Shown here one piece after another: positions 7,241 through 15,028 of a stretch of 29,260 bases of DNA. Within the stretch, counting starts at the first letter, position 1. Each line of letters begins with the position of its first letter. The DNA comes from UBA1672 sp965263215 (lineage in GTDB: Bacteria > Pseudomonadota > Alphaproteobacteria > Micavibrionales > Micavibrionaceae). The notes below the pieces were generated by a model. The model did no database searches. It was not told the DNA's origin and saw only the letters and a list, made by a program, of their open reading frames with translations. The stretch is from NCBI GenBank assembly GCA_965263215.1, contig CBDHGW010000002.1, positions 1 to 29,260 of the forward strand, given 5' to 3'. The translations under genes were made by a program, and so were the position numbers.

Positions 7241-9151
7241 CTATTTCACGATTAATTTTTTCGCTTCTTCGATGTAGTAGTACCAGTTCAAATTATCCCA
7301 TCGAAAGTCATCGATATTATTAGTTATTGTTGTCGTCCAGCCTTTTTCAACACCGATTTTTCGATCTTCAGTTTTACCCTTTAGAGGTGGCATAACTTTA
7401 TATAAATACTCACCACCTCTTGAAACATAATATCGCGATGTGTTTTGAATAAAATCATCACCGTGTTTAAGACGAGATGATCGTGGAACTTTTACCGAGC
7501 ATTGAAAATCAAATAGATCGCGATGGTTCAATATAAATTCATCAATAGGTTTATGAAATACCATTTGAGCCTCAGCGGCCATTGCTACAACGCGTTTAGA
7601 GTGGTCCTTATGCCAAGGTAATTCGCGTGTTGCGATATTCTCCATTGGTGTTTCGTATGCGTAGGCACCGAGACGCTTAATCTTATCAGGTTTTTCCGCA
7701 TCAACAGCGAGATAATTATTCACGTCTCTGATGAACATCGAACAATAACGCGCCGATTCTAATTCTAGACCAGTCTGGTTTTCCCAATATCGGCACACGT
7801 CGCGCATCCATGGTACGAGTTCTTTCCGTATACGGATCGTTAAACCATCAGTGTTTATCTGAAGCATTTCAACATTTGGGTTACGTGACATATCCGGTAA
7901 ACAGGTTAACCATTCTGCCAACATACACAGAAGAAGTTGCCCGTTGATCGTCACTGCCATTGTGTACTGAGTGTCATAGAATGGCGACCAAACATTGTTA
8001 CTGTCGCCGTACACACCATTTAGTGCAAGCTTATACATCGCGTTCTCAGGCGTACCTTTTTTATACTCACGGCGCGTTAGAAACATCTCTTTGTAGATGT
8101 CACAAAATTTTTCAGATAGGTGAGCCGGAAAGAACCGGTGGGTTATTGCAAGGTTGGGATAATATGATGCAACATCCCAATCCCAAATTTCCCATTCGTC
8201 ATCCTCATAGACGGCTTGTCGGTTGAGTGATCCATGAATACCACCCGCACCAAAATGATACTCGAAACCGTGAACATTTGCGCGAACACCTTTTAGAAAT
8301 CCTTTTGTCTGATCAGGTCTAATCGATTGTTCGGAAAACCATTGTTTAATGCGTTGAAATTCGGGATGGTTGAAGTGGAGTTTCGGACTTAACACATCGT
8401 TTATATTGATCAGCCCACGGATCGTTTGCCGTGGTTGACGTTTGCCGTTCACGCGTTCGTAACAAGCTGTTCCGTTTTTTTCTAATTCGACTTCAAAAAA
8501 TTTCTTACCGATTTTGGTATCGTTGAAGTTGAGCACATCACCAAGCTTCGGATATTTTCGTTTCAGTTCGTCACGAAAATTAATCAGCTCTATCGAGTGA
8601 TGATAAAACTCTTTTGTCTCTGCAACATCATGGCGCATGTATGCAATGATTTCGTCTTTTTGATCGGACGTTGTAGGTTGATCAGGTGGGTAAGGTAGAT
8701 CGACAACCCTTTTAGATCGCATATTGATTTCGAGTTTTTTTAGACTTGTTGCACGTGCTACATTGTCGAAATGGTGAATTTTGAATAAATCACCTTGTGT
8801 GAAAAGGCGATCCCTTTCCCATATAACATGTTCATAGGAATTATTACCAAAAATAATCGTGTTGGCTTTTTCGTGTGCGTCTATCGCTTCAATGAAGCCT
8901 TGTGTGCTAAACACTTTGATTAGATGGTCACACACCGACCAATCAAAGTTTATATTGTTAAAACCAAATGCACGTGCATCGATGTCGCGAAGATAGTATA
9001 AAAATCCTATGAAATCTGGACCGTGATTTACACGATCCGAGACTTCGTAAACATACTCCGCACTGGTCGAGACGTGAACGAAACATGCGCAGAATATATC
9101 TTTATATGTTTCGAGATCGTAAATCCAATCTCGCTCGTTCACGTCTGTCAT
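7241..9151 (-). CDS. Family B DNA polymerase with 3'-5' exonuclease (compact)
   Basis: A 636-residue polymerase, short for family B. The exonuclease domain shows ExoI YDLET (Asp12, Glu14), ExoII in FNNINFDW (Asp70) and ExoIII YMRHD (Asp175). The polymerase domain has motif A as WDVASYYPN (Asp326, with S329, Y331 and P332), motif B as KLALNGVYG (Lys374, Asn378, Tyr381) and motif C as INTDG (Asp435). Motif C has Asn where most family members have the first Asp of DTD; in RB69 polymerase that first residue is the less critical one, so activity is likely kept. It would copy phage DNA with the neighbouring ssDNA-binding protein. Whether it is protein-primed is unclear; no terminal protein is evident next to it. 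Confidence 0.9.
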   Translation of the reverse strand: MTDVNERDWIYDLETYKDIFCACFVHVSTSAEYVYEVSDRVNHGPDFIGFLYYLRDIDARAFGFNNINFDWSVCDHLIKVFSTQGFIEAIDAHEKANTIIFGNNSYEHVIWERDRLFTQGDLFKIHHFDNVARATSLKKLEINMRSKRVVDLPYPPDQPTTSDQKDEIIAYMRHDVAETKEFYHHSIELINFRDELKRKYPKLGDVLNFNDTKIGKKFFEVELEKNGTACYERVNGKRQPRQTIRGLININDVLSPKLHFNHPEFQRIKQWFSEQSIRPDQTKGFLKGVRANVHGFEYHFGAGGIHGSLNRQAVYEDDEWEIWDWDVASYYPNLAITHRFFPAHLSEKFCDIYKEMFLTRREYKKGTPENAMYKLALNGVYGDSNNVWSPFYDTQYTMAVTINGQLLLCMLAEWLTCLPDMSRNPNVEMLQINTDGLTIRIRKELVPWMRDVCRYWENQTGLELESARYCSMFIRDVNNYLAVDAEKPDKIKRLGAYAYETPMENIATRELPWHKDHSKRVVAMAAEAQMVFHKPIDEFILNHRDLFDFQCSVKVPRSSRLKHGDDFIQNTSRYYVSRGGEYLYKVMPPLKGKTEDRKIGVEKGWTTTITNNIDDFRWDNLNWYYYIEEAKKLIVK

Positions 9152-9157
9152 TGTGAT

Positions 9158-10033
9158 TTACTGCGGTACGCCGGGTGGCATTGGTGGTTGTGTTACAGGT
9201 TGTCCCGGTGCGGCTGGTGGCTGCGGCGGCGCAGGTGGTTGGGGTTGTTGAGGCTGCGTAATCTGCGGATATGGTTGCGGCGGATTAGAAGGGGATACAG
9301 TCTGCGGCGGCGCAGGTGGTTGGGGTGTAGTTTGTACCGGCGTAGTAACAGGTGCCGTCTGGCCATGGACCGGGGCAGGTGGGTTTCCCATTGGCGGTTG
9401 AACCATTCCAACATTTGAACCAAGAGGGCGCGCACCTGGTGGAAGTTGTGCTGGTACACCAGAACCGGCAAATGCTGTTGCAGCATCAACACCGCCTTCG
9501 ATCACGTCGCCTTCAGCAATCAATTGTATGTGCTCACCATTCATGTAGATGCCAGCACGATCTACAGCTTGCCCGTTATCAACGAAGTTGCCAGCAACAC
9601 GAATGTAGTATCCGCGTTTGATGTCTTCTGGTGGAATTTCAGCGTATTGTTCACCGACACATGTTTTGAATGCAAATTTCGATGAAAACCAGATTACATA
9701 ATGACCGGCAGTGTTTTGATTAACCTTACCTTGCCGGTTCGGTTTGTCACCATCGCTGATCTTCATTGAAAGACCGTCGAGCGTTGTCCACCAATTGTTA
9801 AGCTTTTGCAGCTTTTGAGCGTCATGCGCCCAAACTGATGCAGCGTACTGATAGATTTGTGTTTTAAATTGTTCGAACCATGGATCGTTTTTTGCAATCG
9901 CGAACCCAAAAGAATATTGTTGTTTTTCTTCCGGTATCGGTCGATTATCGACATCTGTTGTTCGTGGTTCAGTGAGTGATCCTGACACAAAGCGGCCTAC
10001 CGCTTGTGTTAGAAAACGTTGAGCTTCAGCCAT
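9158..10033 (-). CDS. DUF2815-type single-stranded DNA-binding protein with proline-rich tail
   Basis: A 291-residue protein with a good ribosome-binding site (AGGAGA) before ATG 10033. Residues 1-185 match the DUF2815 pattern: SFGFAIAKNDPWFEQFK, then SSKFAFKTCVG, EDIKRGYYIRVAGNF and the C-terminal AGIYMNGEHIQLIAEGDVI, an OB-fold-like arrangement. Phage DUF2815 proteins are regarded as ssDNA-binding proteins and travel with DUF2800 and a DNA polymerase, as here. From about residue 195 on, the protein is a Pro/Gln-rich disordered tail with repeated PQPPAPPQ units and no acidic tip, unlike bacterial SSB. The tail may recruit partners or tune DNA binding. Only seven bases separate its stop from the polymerase start. 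Confidence 0.8.
   Translation of the reverse strand: MAEAQRFLTQAVGRFVSGSLTEPRTTDVDNRPIPEEKQQYSFGFAIAKNDPWFEQFKTQIYQYAASVWAHDAQKLQKLNNWWTTLDGLSMKISDGDKPNRQGKVNQNTAGHYVIWFSSKFAFKTCVGEQYAEIPPEDIKRGYYIRVAGNFVDNGQAVDRAGIYMNGEHIQLIAEGDVIEGGVDAATAFAGSGVPAQLPPGARPLGSNVGMVQPPMGNPPAPVHGQTAPVTTPVQTTPQPPAPPQTVSPSNPPQPYPQITQPQQPQPPAPPQPPAAPGQPVTQPPMPPGVPQ
9221..9326. repeat. 25-bp direct repeat encoding the SSB proline-rich tail
   Basis: A 25-base sequence starting CTGCGGCGGCGCAGGTGGTT occurs at 9221-9245 and again at 9302-9326. The offset is 81 bases (27 codons), so both copies encode PQPPAPPQ in the tail of the ssDNA-binding protein. This points to repeat expansion or slippage within the coding region. 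Confidence 0.75.
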
Positions 10034-10044
10034 TGGTATTTCTC

Positions 10045-10353
10045 CTATAATCCTGGCATTTTTTGAACGTCGCGAGGAATACCGCGACGGGTATTATTTC
10101 CTATTGCGGATCGATAGAGATCGGCAATCATGTCTTGTTCTTCTAAGTCGCGTGGATCACATTTTCTCTCCTTAATAATGTCTTTCAGAATTTTGACATC
10201 AAATCCCATTGATTTAGCCTCAGCGAACACTTCTTTGATTTGTTCACTGATTTCTTTTTTCTCTTCTTCAAGTCGCTCGACACGCTCGACAGTCTGTCGA
10301 AGTTTTTCACGGACGGATTCAGTAATTGATACAGGGTTATAAAAATCAGTCAT
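10045..10353 (-). CDS. GapR-like (DUF2312) DNA-binding protein
   Basis: A 102-residue protein whose residues 14-86 follow the GapR/DUF2312 family: LRQTVERVERLEEEKKEI, then an IKEVFAEAKSMGFDVKILKDI helix, then ERKCDPRDLEEQ and a final helix ending LYRSAIG. Caulobacter GapR is a tetrameric nucleoid protein that clamps overtwisted DNA ahead of forks and helps type II topoisomerases. The family is characteristic of Alphaproteobacteria. A phage copy placed between the nuclease and SSB genes of a replication operon suggests a role in managing supercoiling of replicating phage DNA or in competing with host GapR; this is inference. Its ATG overlaps the upstream stop by four bases (ATGA), giving translational coupling. 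Confidence 0.85.
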   Translation of the reverse strand: MTDFYNPVSITESVREKLRQTVERVERLEEEKKEISEQIKEVFAEAKSMGFDVKILKDIIKERKCDPRDLEEQDMIADLYRSAIGNNTRRGIPRDVQKMPGL

Positions 10354-11420
10354 GTTTTAAATCTTTTCGCAATGTCTTCCTTGGTGAGTTTCTTCAAGCG
10401 CGCTTTCGTGCGGGGTGTCTCAGTCAACATGTTTACGATTTCAGGGTGTAGACCTTGGCGTTCAGCTTCAGCCGGTGTGATCATACTGTCACCAGCCGGA
10501 TCGAAACCACCCGTAAACATTTTAATATAATCACGGTCATGTTTCCAGCGCCGGTTTCCGTATCCTTGTTCGCGCGTCCATCCTGGCACAAACTTTCCGC
10601 TTTCGAGACGTGCGACTGCTTCCGCTTCAATTGACTTTCGATGTGCAACAATCATGTCTTCAGCGCGTTTTGCAAATTCAAGTTCGGCTGATAATTCTTC
10701 TGGGTTCATAGGACGTGCAGCGCGTCCACCCATCATTGTCCATATCTCGTAAAGTTCACGTGTCAGCGCGCTACAATTTCCGTTCACAGGGCATGTTTTA
10801 CAATGCTCACCCGGAACAGCTTGTGGGTGTGTTGCGGTCGCTTCATATGATGCACGGTGATAGTCTTGCGCGATTTGATTTAAGTCGGATAACGAAGGCG
10901 TCCATGTGCGATAGATACCGTCGCGGTGAAATGCGCGCGGTTGGTAAATCGACATTGTTACACTCTCGACGGATTCATCTTGCGCGACGGATTGACCATA
11001 AATGACAAGTTGAGGTGCGTGTGGTTCAACAATCTTATAGCCGTATTTAAGATCAATGATTGTAACATGTGAACCATTGACAATCATTGCATCAACGTCA
11101 CCTGCAACATGCTCATTAAATCTGACACGAGATTCAACATAAATGCGTCCGGTTGGTCCTGCGATTTCTCGAATTTTATCGACATAGCCTTGCACATAAT
11201 GTGCCATCGCTAAATCGACTTCCCATCCGTTTTCATCGGTTTGCCCAATGAGTTCTTCACATGTCTGGTACTCACCTTTCAAGACGAGTTCAGCTAGCCA
11301 ACTTGCGCATGTTCCTTCAAGTGCAGCCTCACTCATTTGTTGACGCGGCAAATCTTTAGTCAAACGAGGTTGAGCGTGACATTTCGACCAAATATGTGCA
11401 GTGGATGGATATAGATTCAT
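10350..11420 (-). CDS. DUF2800 / Cas4-RecB-like PD-(D/E)XK nuclease, probably iron-sulfur
   Basis: A 356-residue protein of the DUF2800 type. Nuclease core: Glu35 in EAALEGT, GDVD (Asp110) and the IIDLKYG strand (Asp123, Lys125), followed by Gln137. Four Cys are placed like those of Cas4/AddB iron-sulfur nucleases: Cys14 in WSKCHAQ near the N-terminus, and Cys207, Cys210 and Cys216 in HCKTCPVNGNC. It is therefore likely a 4Fe-4S exonuclease acting on DNA ends during phage recombination or replication. The C-terminal 100 residues are helical and may contact partners. It is co-transcribed with GapR-like, SSB and polymerase genes, a linkage known for DUF2800/DUF2815 cassettes. The Shine-Dalgarno is weak, and a hairpin and a palindrome lie upstream. 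Confidence 0.8.
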   Translation of the reverse strand: MNLYPSTAHIWSKCHAQPRLTKDLPRQQMSEAALEGTCASWLAELVLKGEYQTCEELIGQTDENGWEVDLAMAHYVQGYVDKIREIAGPTGRIYVESRVRFNEHVAGDVDAMIVNGSHVTIIDLKYGYKIVEPHAPQLVIYGQSVAQDESVESVTMSIYQPRAFHRDGIYRTWTPSLSDLNQIAQDYHRASYEATATHPQAVPGEHCKTCPVNGNCSALTRELYEIWTMMGGRAARPMNPEELSAELEFAKRAEDMIVAHRKSIEAEAVARLESGKFVPGWTREQGYGNRRWKHDRDYIKMFTGGFDPAGDSMITPAEAERQGLHPEIVNMLTETPRTKARLKKLTKEDIAKRFKT

Positions 11421-11421
11421 G

Positions 11422-11433
11422 TCAGTGTACTGA
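11422..11433. promoter_or_regulatory. Palindrome TCAGTGTACTGA, operator candidate
   Basis: A perfect 12-bp palindrome of two TCAGT/ACTGA half-sites around GT sits immediately upstream of the DUF2800 start. A close match (ATCAGTACACTAAC, against ATCAGTACACTGAC on the minus strand here) lies at 15674-15687, just upstream of another gene, and ATCAGTGTAC recurs at 29209-29218. The recurrence in intergenic positions suggests a repressor or activator site. No regulator has been tied to it. Confidence 0.3.
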
Positions 11434-11450
11434 TGGTTTCTCGTTTAAGA

Positions 11451-11478
11451 ATGAGACGGGTGTTGAAACCCGTCTCAT
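11451..11478 (-). terminator. Strong intergenic hairpin between two replication genes
   Basis: ATGAGACGGGT (11451-11461) and ACCCGTCTCAT (11468-11478) form a perfect 11-bp stem with a six-base loop, between the stop of the upstream gene (11496) and the DUF2800 start. The leftward transcript has no clear T-tract after the stem, so it may act as an attenuator or RNA-processing/stability element more than as a full terminator. Confidence 0.5.
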
Positions 11479-11495
11479 GGTTTTAAGGGGTGTGA

Positions 11496-12074
11496 TTAGT
11501 ACGGAATTTTCTCGTATTCTTCCATTGCGGCGCTTAGTCGGCGGCGCGCTTCCCCATCGACTTTGTAAACCGCCATGCACTCTTTCGCTGAAACTTTTGA
11601 TGTTTCTTCGTAGACCTTTATTAAGTCTTCGTTACTGATCAGTTCTTGATCAATGACGCTTTTAACTTTTGACATCACTTCTGCGAGCGTCGGTGGTTCG
11701 GTTTGTTGTGGGAGTAAAGGCGGCGGTGCTTCTGTTTTAACTTCCACACCTGGTGCCGTTTGAACGCCGGGTGGTGGTGGCGTCTGACTGACGGGGGGTG
11801 GTGTAACGTTTCCACCTGCGGCTTTCCATGCGGCTCGCGCCGCTTTTGCTTCTTCACCTTTTCCGCGAATAGCGCGCCATGTTCCATCTTTGTTAAAATT
11901 GTCGGGCGCTGTATGAACTTCTGGGTTAAACGGCATTCCCTCAGAATCCGTTAAATTACTATAATCTTGTTTTGTCGGCGTTGATGCCGGTGCAGCGCGA
12001 TTTTCAAGTTTATTAAGAATGGATCGTGCTTCTTCGGGATTTTCACAATTTATTGTGATTGTGATTTGAGTCAT
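11496..12074 (-). CDS. Hypothetical phage protein, first gene of the leftward operon
   Basis: A 192-residue protein starting at ATG 12074 next to the divergent control region. Residues 1-30 form a beta-helix unit (TQITITINCENPEEARSIL). Residues 41-75 contain a recurrent phage motif, here DSEGMPFNPEVHTAPDNFNK followed by DGTWRAIRGK, seen in small replication-module proteins. A proline-rich linker (TPPPPGV, EAPPPLLPQQ) leads to a helical C-terminal domain (EVMSKVKSVIDQELIS and onward). Linker composition resembles that of the SSB tail. I recognise the motif but no function; recombination or replication accessory is the likeliest role from location. The gene is probably early, driven by the minus-strand promoter in 12075-12158. 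Confidence 0.65.
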   Translation of the reverse strand: MTQITITINCENPEEARSILNKLENRAAPASTPTKQDYSNLTDSEGMPFNPEVHTAPDNFNKDGTWRAIRGKGEEAKAARAAWKAAGGNVTPPPVSQTPPPPGVQTAPGVEVKTEAPPPLLPQQTEPPTLAEVMSKVKSVIDQELISNEDLIKVYEETSKVSAKECMAVYKVDGEARRRLSAAMEEYEKIPY

Positions 12075-12158
12075 GTAATTAAATCCTTAATTTGTCTGAG
12101 TTGACAATAACGGTTAGTAACGTTTAACAATTCATCTGTCAACAGCGAGAAATTATAA
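12075..12158. promoter_or_regulatory. Divergent promoter region between the two replication operons
   Basis: This 84-bp AT-rich gap separates head-to-head operons. A consensus -35 TTGACA lies at 12101-12106 on the plus strand and another at 12142-12137 on the minus strand, so GTTGACA/TGTCAAC form a widely spaced inverted repeat (12100-12106 and 12137-12143). Possible -10 elements are weak: TAACAA at 12125-12130 for plus and TACTAA at 12119-12114 for minus. The two promoters would overlap and compete or be controlled by one protein. The helicase start has only a weak Shine-Dalgarno (GCGAGAA). Confidence 0.45.
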
Positions 12159-13823
12159 ATGCAACCGAGGTGGTATCAAGCGGATTTAATTCGTAAAACA
12201 CAATTATCTTGGCATGAGGGACATCGCAATGTTTTATGTGTTTCTCCCCCACGATCCGGTAAAACACCAACGGCGATGTGGTTATTTGAGCCGTTTTTAA
12301 ATGATAATCGCGGTGCGGTTATTGGTGTTCACCGTGAAGAATTAGTTCGACAAATTAGTATGACGGCGGCTGAGTTTGGTTTTCAGCATAATTTAATTGC
12401 TCCGTCTGATGTTAAAAATGATATTGTTCGACGACAATATAATAAATTTGGTCAATCTTTTTTTAATCAAAACGCTCTTTTATGGATCGGATCGGTTCAA
12501 ACCATTGCGGCGCGAAAAGAAAAGATGAAACGATTTGCGCCGCGTGTTGGCGTTTGGGGTGTTGATGAAGCCCATCATTGTTTAACTGATAATCAATGGG
12601 GGAAATTTATAGCCATGTTTCCCAATGCCTACGGTGTTGGGTTTACTGCAACACCTGGTCGAACGGATCGTAAAGCACTTGCGAGATCACAAGGCGGTAT
12701 TTTTGATACTATGGTCAAAGGTGTTACGGCGCGAGAGTTGATCAATGAAGGTTGGATTTGTGATTACAGGATTATCGCGCCACCTGCATCAATTGATCGT
12801 ACACAAATCAAAGTTGGATCGACCGGGGACTTTACGCAAAAAGGATTATCCGAAGCGCGGCGCGATTCTCAAATCACGGGTGATTGTGTTCAGTCATATC
12901 TGACCTATGCAAATGGCACACAAGCGGTCTGTTTTGCGGTTGATATCTCTCACGCCAATGATATCGCGATGTCGTTTAAAGCGGCGGGGATTTCAGCAGA
13001 AGCCGTATCAAGTAAAACGGCAAAGTCGGCGCGTAAAGCACTCATGGATAAATTTGAACGGGGTGTTTTCAACGTACTCGTCAATGTGGATTTATTTGGC
13101 GAGGGGTTAGATGTATCCGGTATCGAAACCGTGATCATGGCGCGACCGACACAATCATATGTTCTCTATGTTCAGCAGTTTTTTCGTGCACTTACACGCG
13201 GTGATAAAAAGTCACGTGGGATCATTATCGATCATGCGGGAAATGTCGGATATTTTGGTAAGTCACACGGTCTCCCTGATGCATACAATGGTTGGAAATT
13301 AGAAAGCGAAGAAAGAGGTCGTCGAAGCCGTCCAAGAGATGATGATTTTATTCCTGTTACAACATGTGTTGAATGTTTCGAAGTTTACGAGGCGGTGAAA
13401 AAGGAATGTCCGTTTTGTGGTCATGTTCACACACCGGCAGATCGTAAAAGTATTGCGCATGTGGCAGGTGACTTAATCGAATTAGACGCATCTGTTTTGG
13501 CTGAGTTGCGCGGTGAAGCAGATCGTATCGCTGGTCCACCCATAGTGCCACAAGGTGTAAGTCAGGTCGTAGCACGTAGTATTCAAAAAAGATGGACGGA
13601 GCGTAGTGAAGCACAAGCGACACTTCGACATTCAATTTCAATGTGGGCAGGTTATTGGCACGAGCGAGGTGATAAAGATAGTGAAATATATCGACGGTTT
13701 TACATTCGGTTCGGCACTGACATTATGACTGCACAAACGCTCGGAACGAATGACGCACGTGAATTATCTGAACGAGTTGACAAGCGATTGAACGATATGC
13801 TAGCAGTGGTCAACAACGGTTAA
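12159..13823 (+). CDS. DEAH-box SF2 DNA helicase with zinc ribbon
   Basis: A 554-residue superfamily 2 helicase. Motif Q-like RWYQADLI is at 4-11, Walker A PPRSGKT at 30-36, DEAH at 136-139 (GVDEAHH), motif III TATPGR at 163-168, and motif VI QQFFRALTR at 339-347. A four-Cys zinc ribbon follows (Cys403, Cys406, Cys417, Cys420; CVEC then CPFC). The helical C-terminal region (about 480-554) may bind a partner or structured DNA. Phage helicases of this build remodel forks or recombination intermediates. It opens the rightward replication operon opposite the polymerase operon, consistent with both being expressed early. Start ATG 12159 gives the complete helicase fold. Confidence 0.88.
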   Translation: MQPRWYQADLIRKTQLSWHEGHRNVLCVSPPRSGKTPTAMWLFEPFLNDNRGAVIGVHREELVRQISMTAAEFGFQHNLIAPSDVKNDIVRRQYNKFGQSFFNQNALLWIGSVQTIAARKEKMKRFAPRVGVWGVDEAHHCLTDNQWGKFIAMFPNAYGVGFTATPGRTDRKALARSQGGIFDTMVKGVTARELINEGWICDYRIIAPPASIDRTQIKVGSTGDFTQKGLSEARRDSQITGDCVQSYLTYANGTQAVCFAVDISHANDIAMSFKAAGISAEAVSSKTAKSARKALMDKFERGVFNVLVNVDLFGEGLDVSGIETVIMARPTQSYVLYVQQFFRALTRGDKKSRGIIIDHAGNVGYFGKSHGLPDAYNGWKLESEERGRRSRPRDDDFIPVTTCVECFEVYEAVKKECPFCGHVHTPADRKSIAHVAGDLIELDASVLAELRGEADRIAGPPIVPQGVSQVVARSIQKRWTERSEAQATLRHSISMWAGYWHERGDKDSEIYRRFYIRFGTDIMTAQTLGTNDARELSERVDKRLNDMLAVVNNG

Positions 13824-13832
13824 GAGAAAAAC

Positions 13833-14138
13833 ATGTTCAAAAGCAAAACACCTAAAAGGAATGTGTCGTCTTATTTCAGTTTGTCGTATTGTTCTTGGCT
13901 GACATTACCGCGTGTTTTGTTGCAGGAAATGCCGCAAGATTGGCAAGAAAAATTTGTCAAACTCATGGATCAGTTTGATGAAGAGTTTCCGAAATGGCAA
14001 CATGATTCACCAGATATTTTTGTTATTGGTCGAGACAAGGGTAAGACTGCAAAATTGCCTGAATGGATGCATAATTATCGCCGTCCCGATAAGATCAAAA
14101 TTATGATTGCGCGAGGCGGTGATGATAAAAAGAATTAA
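13833..14138 (+). CDS. Small hypothetical protein
   Basis: A 101-residue protein starting nine bases after the helicase stop, with a weak AGAGA ribosome-binding site. Its core (LTLPRVLLQEMPQDWQEKFVK, then LMDQFDEEFPKW) is a helical unit; the C-terminal part (KLPEWMHNYRRPDKIKIM) is basic and aromatic. The build suggests a small soluble helical protein. I do not recognise a named family. The last 17 bases overlap the next small membrane-protein gene, so it is probably co-translated with it. It likely belongs to the early rightward operon. Confidence 0.55.
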   Translation: MFKSKTPKRNVSSYFSLSYCSWLTLPRVLLQEMPQDWQEKFVKLMDQFDEEFPKWQHDSPDIFVIGRDKGKTAKLPEWMHNYRRPDKIKIMIARGGDDKKN

Positions 14139-14229
14139 GTGGTTTGTTTGGAATATTTTCATTGCGGTCGTCTTAACATTTTTTGTTTTGGGATCAGGAA
14201 TAATTACTGAGAGGTTGGGTTTGAAATGA
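14122..14229 (+). CDS. 35-residue single-span membrane peptide
   Basis: ATG 14122 to TGA 14227-14229. The product is MIKRIKWFVWNIFIAVVLTF followed by FVLGSGIITERLGLK: a basic amphipathic start, one hydrophobic helix at about residues 8-27 and a short polar end. It overlaps the previous gene by 17 bases and the next by four (ATGA), an arrangement that random frames rarely produce. Tiny phage membrane peptides can disturb host membranes, block superinfection or act as holin-like proteins, but nothing here assigns one of these roles. Confidence 0.5.
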   Translation: MIKRIKWFVWNIFIAVVLTFFVLGSGIITERLGLK

Positions 14230-14522
14230 ATGAAACGCCGTGTTGGTCTGAAATGAGCGAAACACCATGTTTCAGTGTGGGTCAAGTTGTCGTCTATAAA
14301 GACTACTATAAGCGCGAACACCTGATGAAAGTTTTACGCATTGAAGGCAGTTGGAACAAAGAAGGGGAACCACCCGTTTTTGTTTATAGTGTTCGAAATG
14401 TAAAATCGACGGACGGATATCTTGATTTGGTCGAGCCTCAACTTTGCAAGCCGACCGAGCCTCAACTGAAAGCCGCTTTACATCATCTTAAGGAGGTGCG
14501 GGTAAATGGAAATCATGATTGA
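14226..14522 (+). CDS. Hypothetical small protein with SH3-like beta core
   Basis: A 98-residue protein starting in ATGA overlap with the membrane peptide. The first 15 residues contain a near repeat, MNETPCWSE then MSETPCFSV, so an internal start at the second Met (codon 10) is possible. The following CFSVGQVVVYKDYYKREHLMK and VFVYSVRNVKSTDGYLDLVE resemble small beta-barrel proteins that bind a partner or nucleic acid; this is a pattern judgement. The end (TEPQLKAALHHLKEV) is helical. It overlaps the next gene by 17 bases, with that gene's AAGGAGGTG inside this coding sequence. Confidence 0.55.
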   Translation: MNETPCWSEMSETPCFSVGQVVVYKDYYKREHLMKVLRIEGSWNKEGEPPVFVYSVRNVKSTDGYLDLVEPQLCKPTEPQLKAALHHLKEVRVNGNHD

Positions 14523-14832
14523 TCGTGAAAGACTGCATACTTTTTTGACCGACTATGGTGCTGATTTAGGAGAAGATTGTTTAGTCGAGCTTGAAGAAAT
14601 TTTTGATGATTTCATATACCAGCTTGAAGAAATTCAAATGGCTGTCACGCCAAAGGTTAGAGCGAAACCGTTTGGTCAGGCTTGGGTCTATCAGATATGT
14701 CCACGTCGCGGTAAGGCCTGGGTTATCGGGACAAATGATGACGGTGAACCTTTAGAATTTGCGTCGAAATACAAAGCGTTCAAAGCGGGCGTTGTAGCAC
14801 TAGGAGAATTATCAAATGCTAAGAACGATTAA
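14506..14832 (+). CDS. Hypothetical protein
   Basis: A 108-residue acidic protein with the strongest Shine-Dalgarno of this block (AAGGAGGTG, 14490-14498) eight bases before ATG 14506. Residues 1-50 are predicted helical and acidic (LVELEEIFDDFIYQLEEIQM). The C-terminal half has short strands around AWVYQICPRRGKAWVIGTND and ends in a helix. No family recognised. The strong ribosome-binding site inside the upstream gene suggests it is made at higher level than its neighbours. It overlaps the following gene by 17 bases. Confidence 0.55.
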   Translation: MEIMIDRERLHTFLTDYGADLGEDCLVELEEIFDDFIYQLEEIQMAVTPKVRAKPFGQAWVYQICPRRGKAWVIGTNDDGEPLEFASKYKAFKAGVVALGELSNAKND

Positions 14833-15028
14833 CAGTCTGACAATTCGTAAGAAAGCAGCCTTCGAGATTGAAGAAGATGGGTTGCAGTATGCGGGTTCTA
14901 TTGAAGTGAATACTGATGATGGAAGTATAAAACTTCAAATGACCGATGTTGAGCTTCAGAAGGTCATGGAAGCGACCGAGGCATTACTGATAACAATTGT
15001 CGATAACAGAATGAAGTCGTTTGAGTAA
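14816..15028 (+). CDS. Hypothetical small protein
   Basis: A 70-residue protein, ATG 14816 with AGGAGA upstream inside the preceding gene. It is composed of three likely strands (AAFEIEEDGLQYAGSIEV, SIKLQMTDVEL) and a C-terminal helix ending TIVDNRMKSFE. No motif or family is recognised. The stop overlaps the ATG of the VRR-NUC gene (TAATG), so it is coupled to nuclease translation. It may be an accessory of the nuclease or simply a neighbour; the sequence does not say. Confidence 0.55.
   Translation: MLRTINSLTIRKKAAFEIEEDGLQYAGSIEVNTDDGSIKLQMTDVELQKVMEATEALLITIVDNRMKSFE

Noticed and set aside
9023..9418. Long plus-strand frame opposite the SSB and polymerase genes, rich in Arg and Trp
   Set aside because: It is the complement of the proline-rich SSB tail; composition is an artefact of the repeated GC-rich codons, and there is no ribosome-binding site or sensible fold.
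10350..11420. A CRISPR-linked Cas4
   Set aside because: The Cas4-like motifs belong to the DUF2800 phage nuclease context, beside DUF2815 and a DNA polymerase, with no CRISPR elements.
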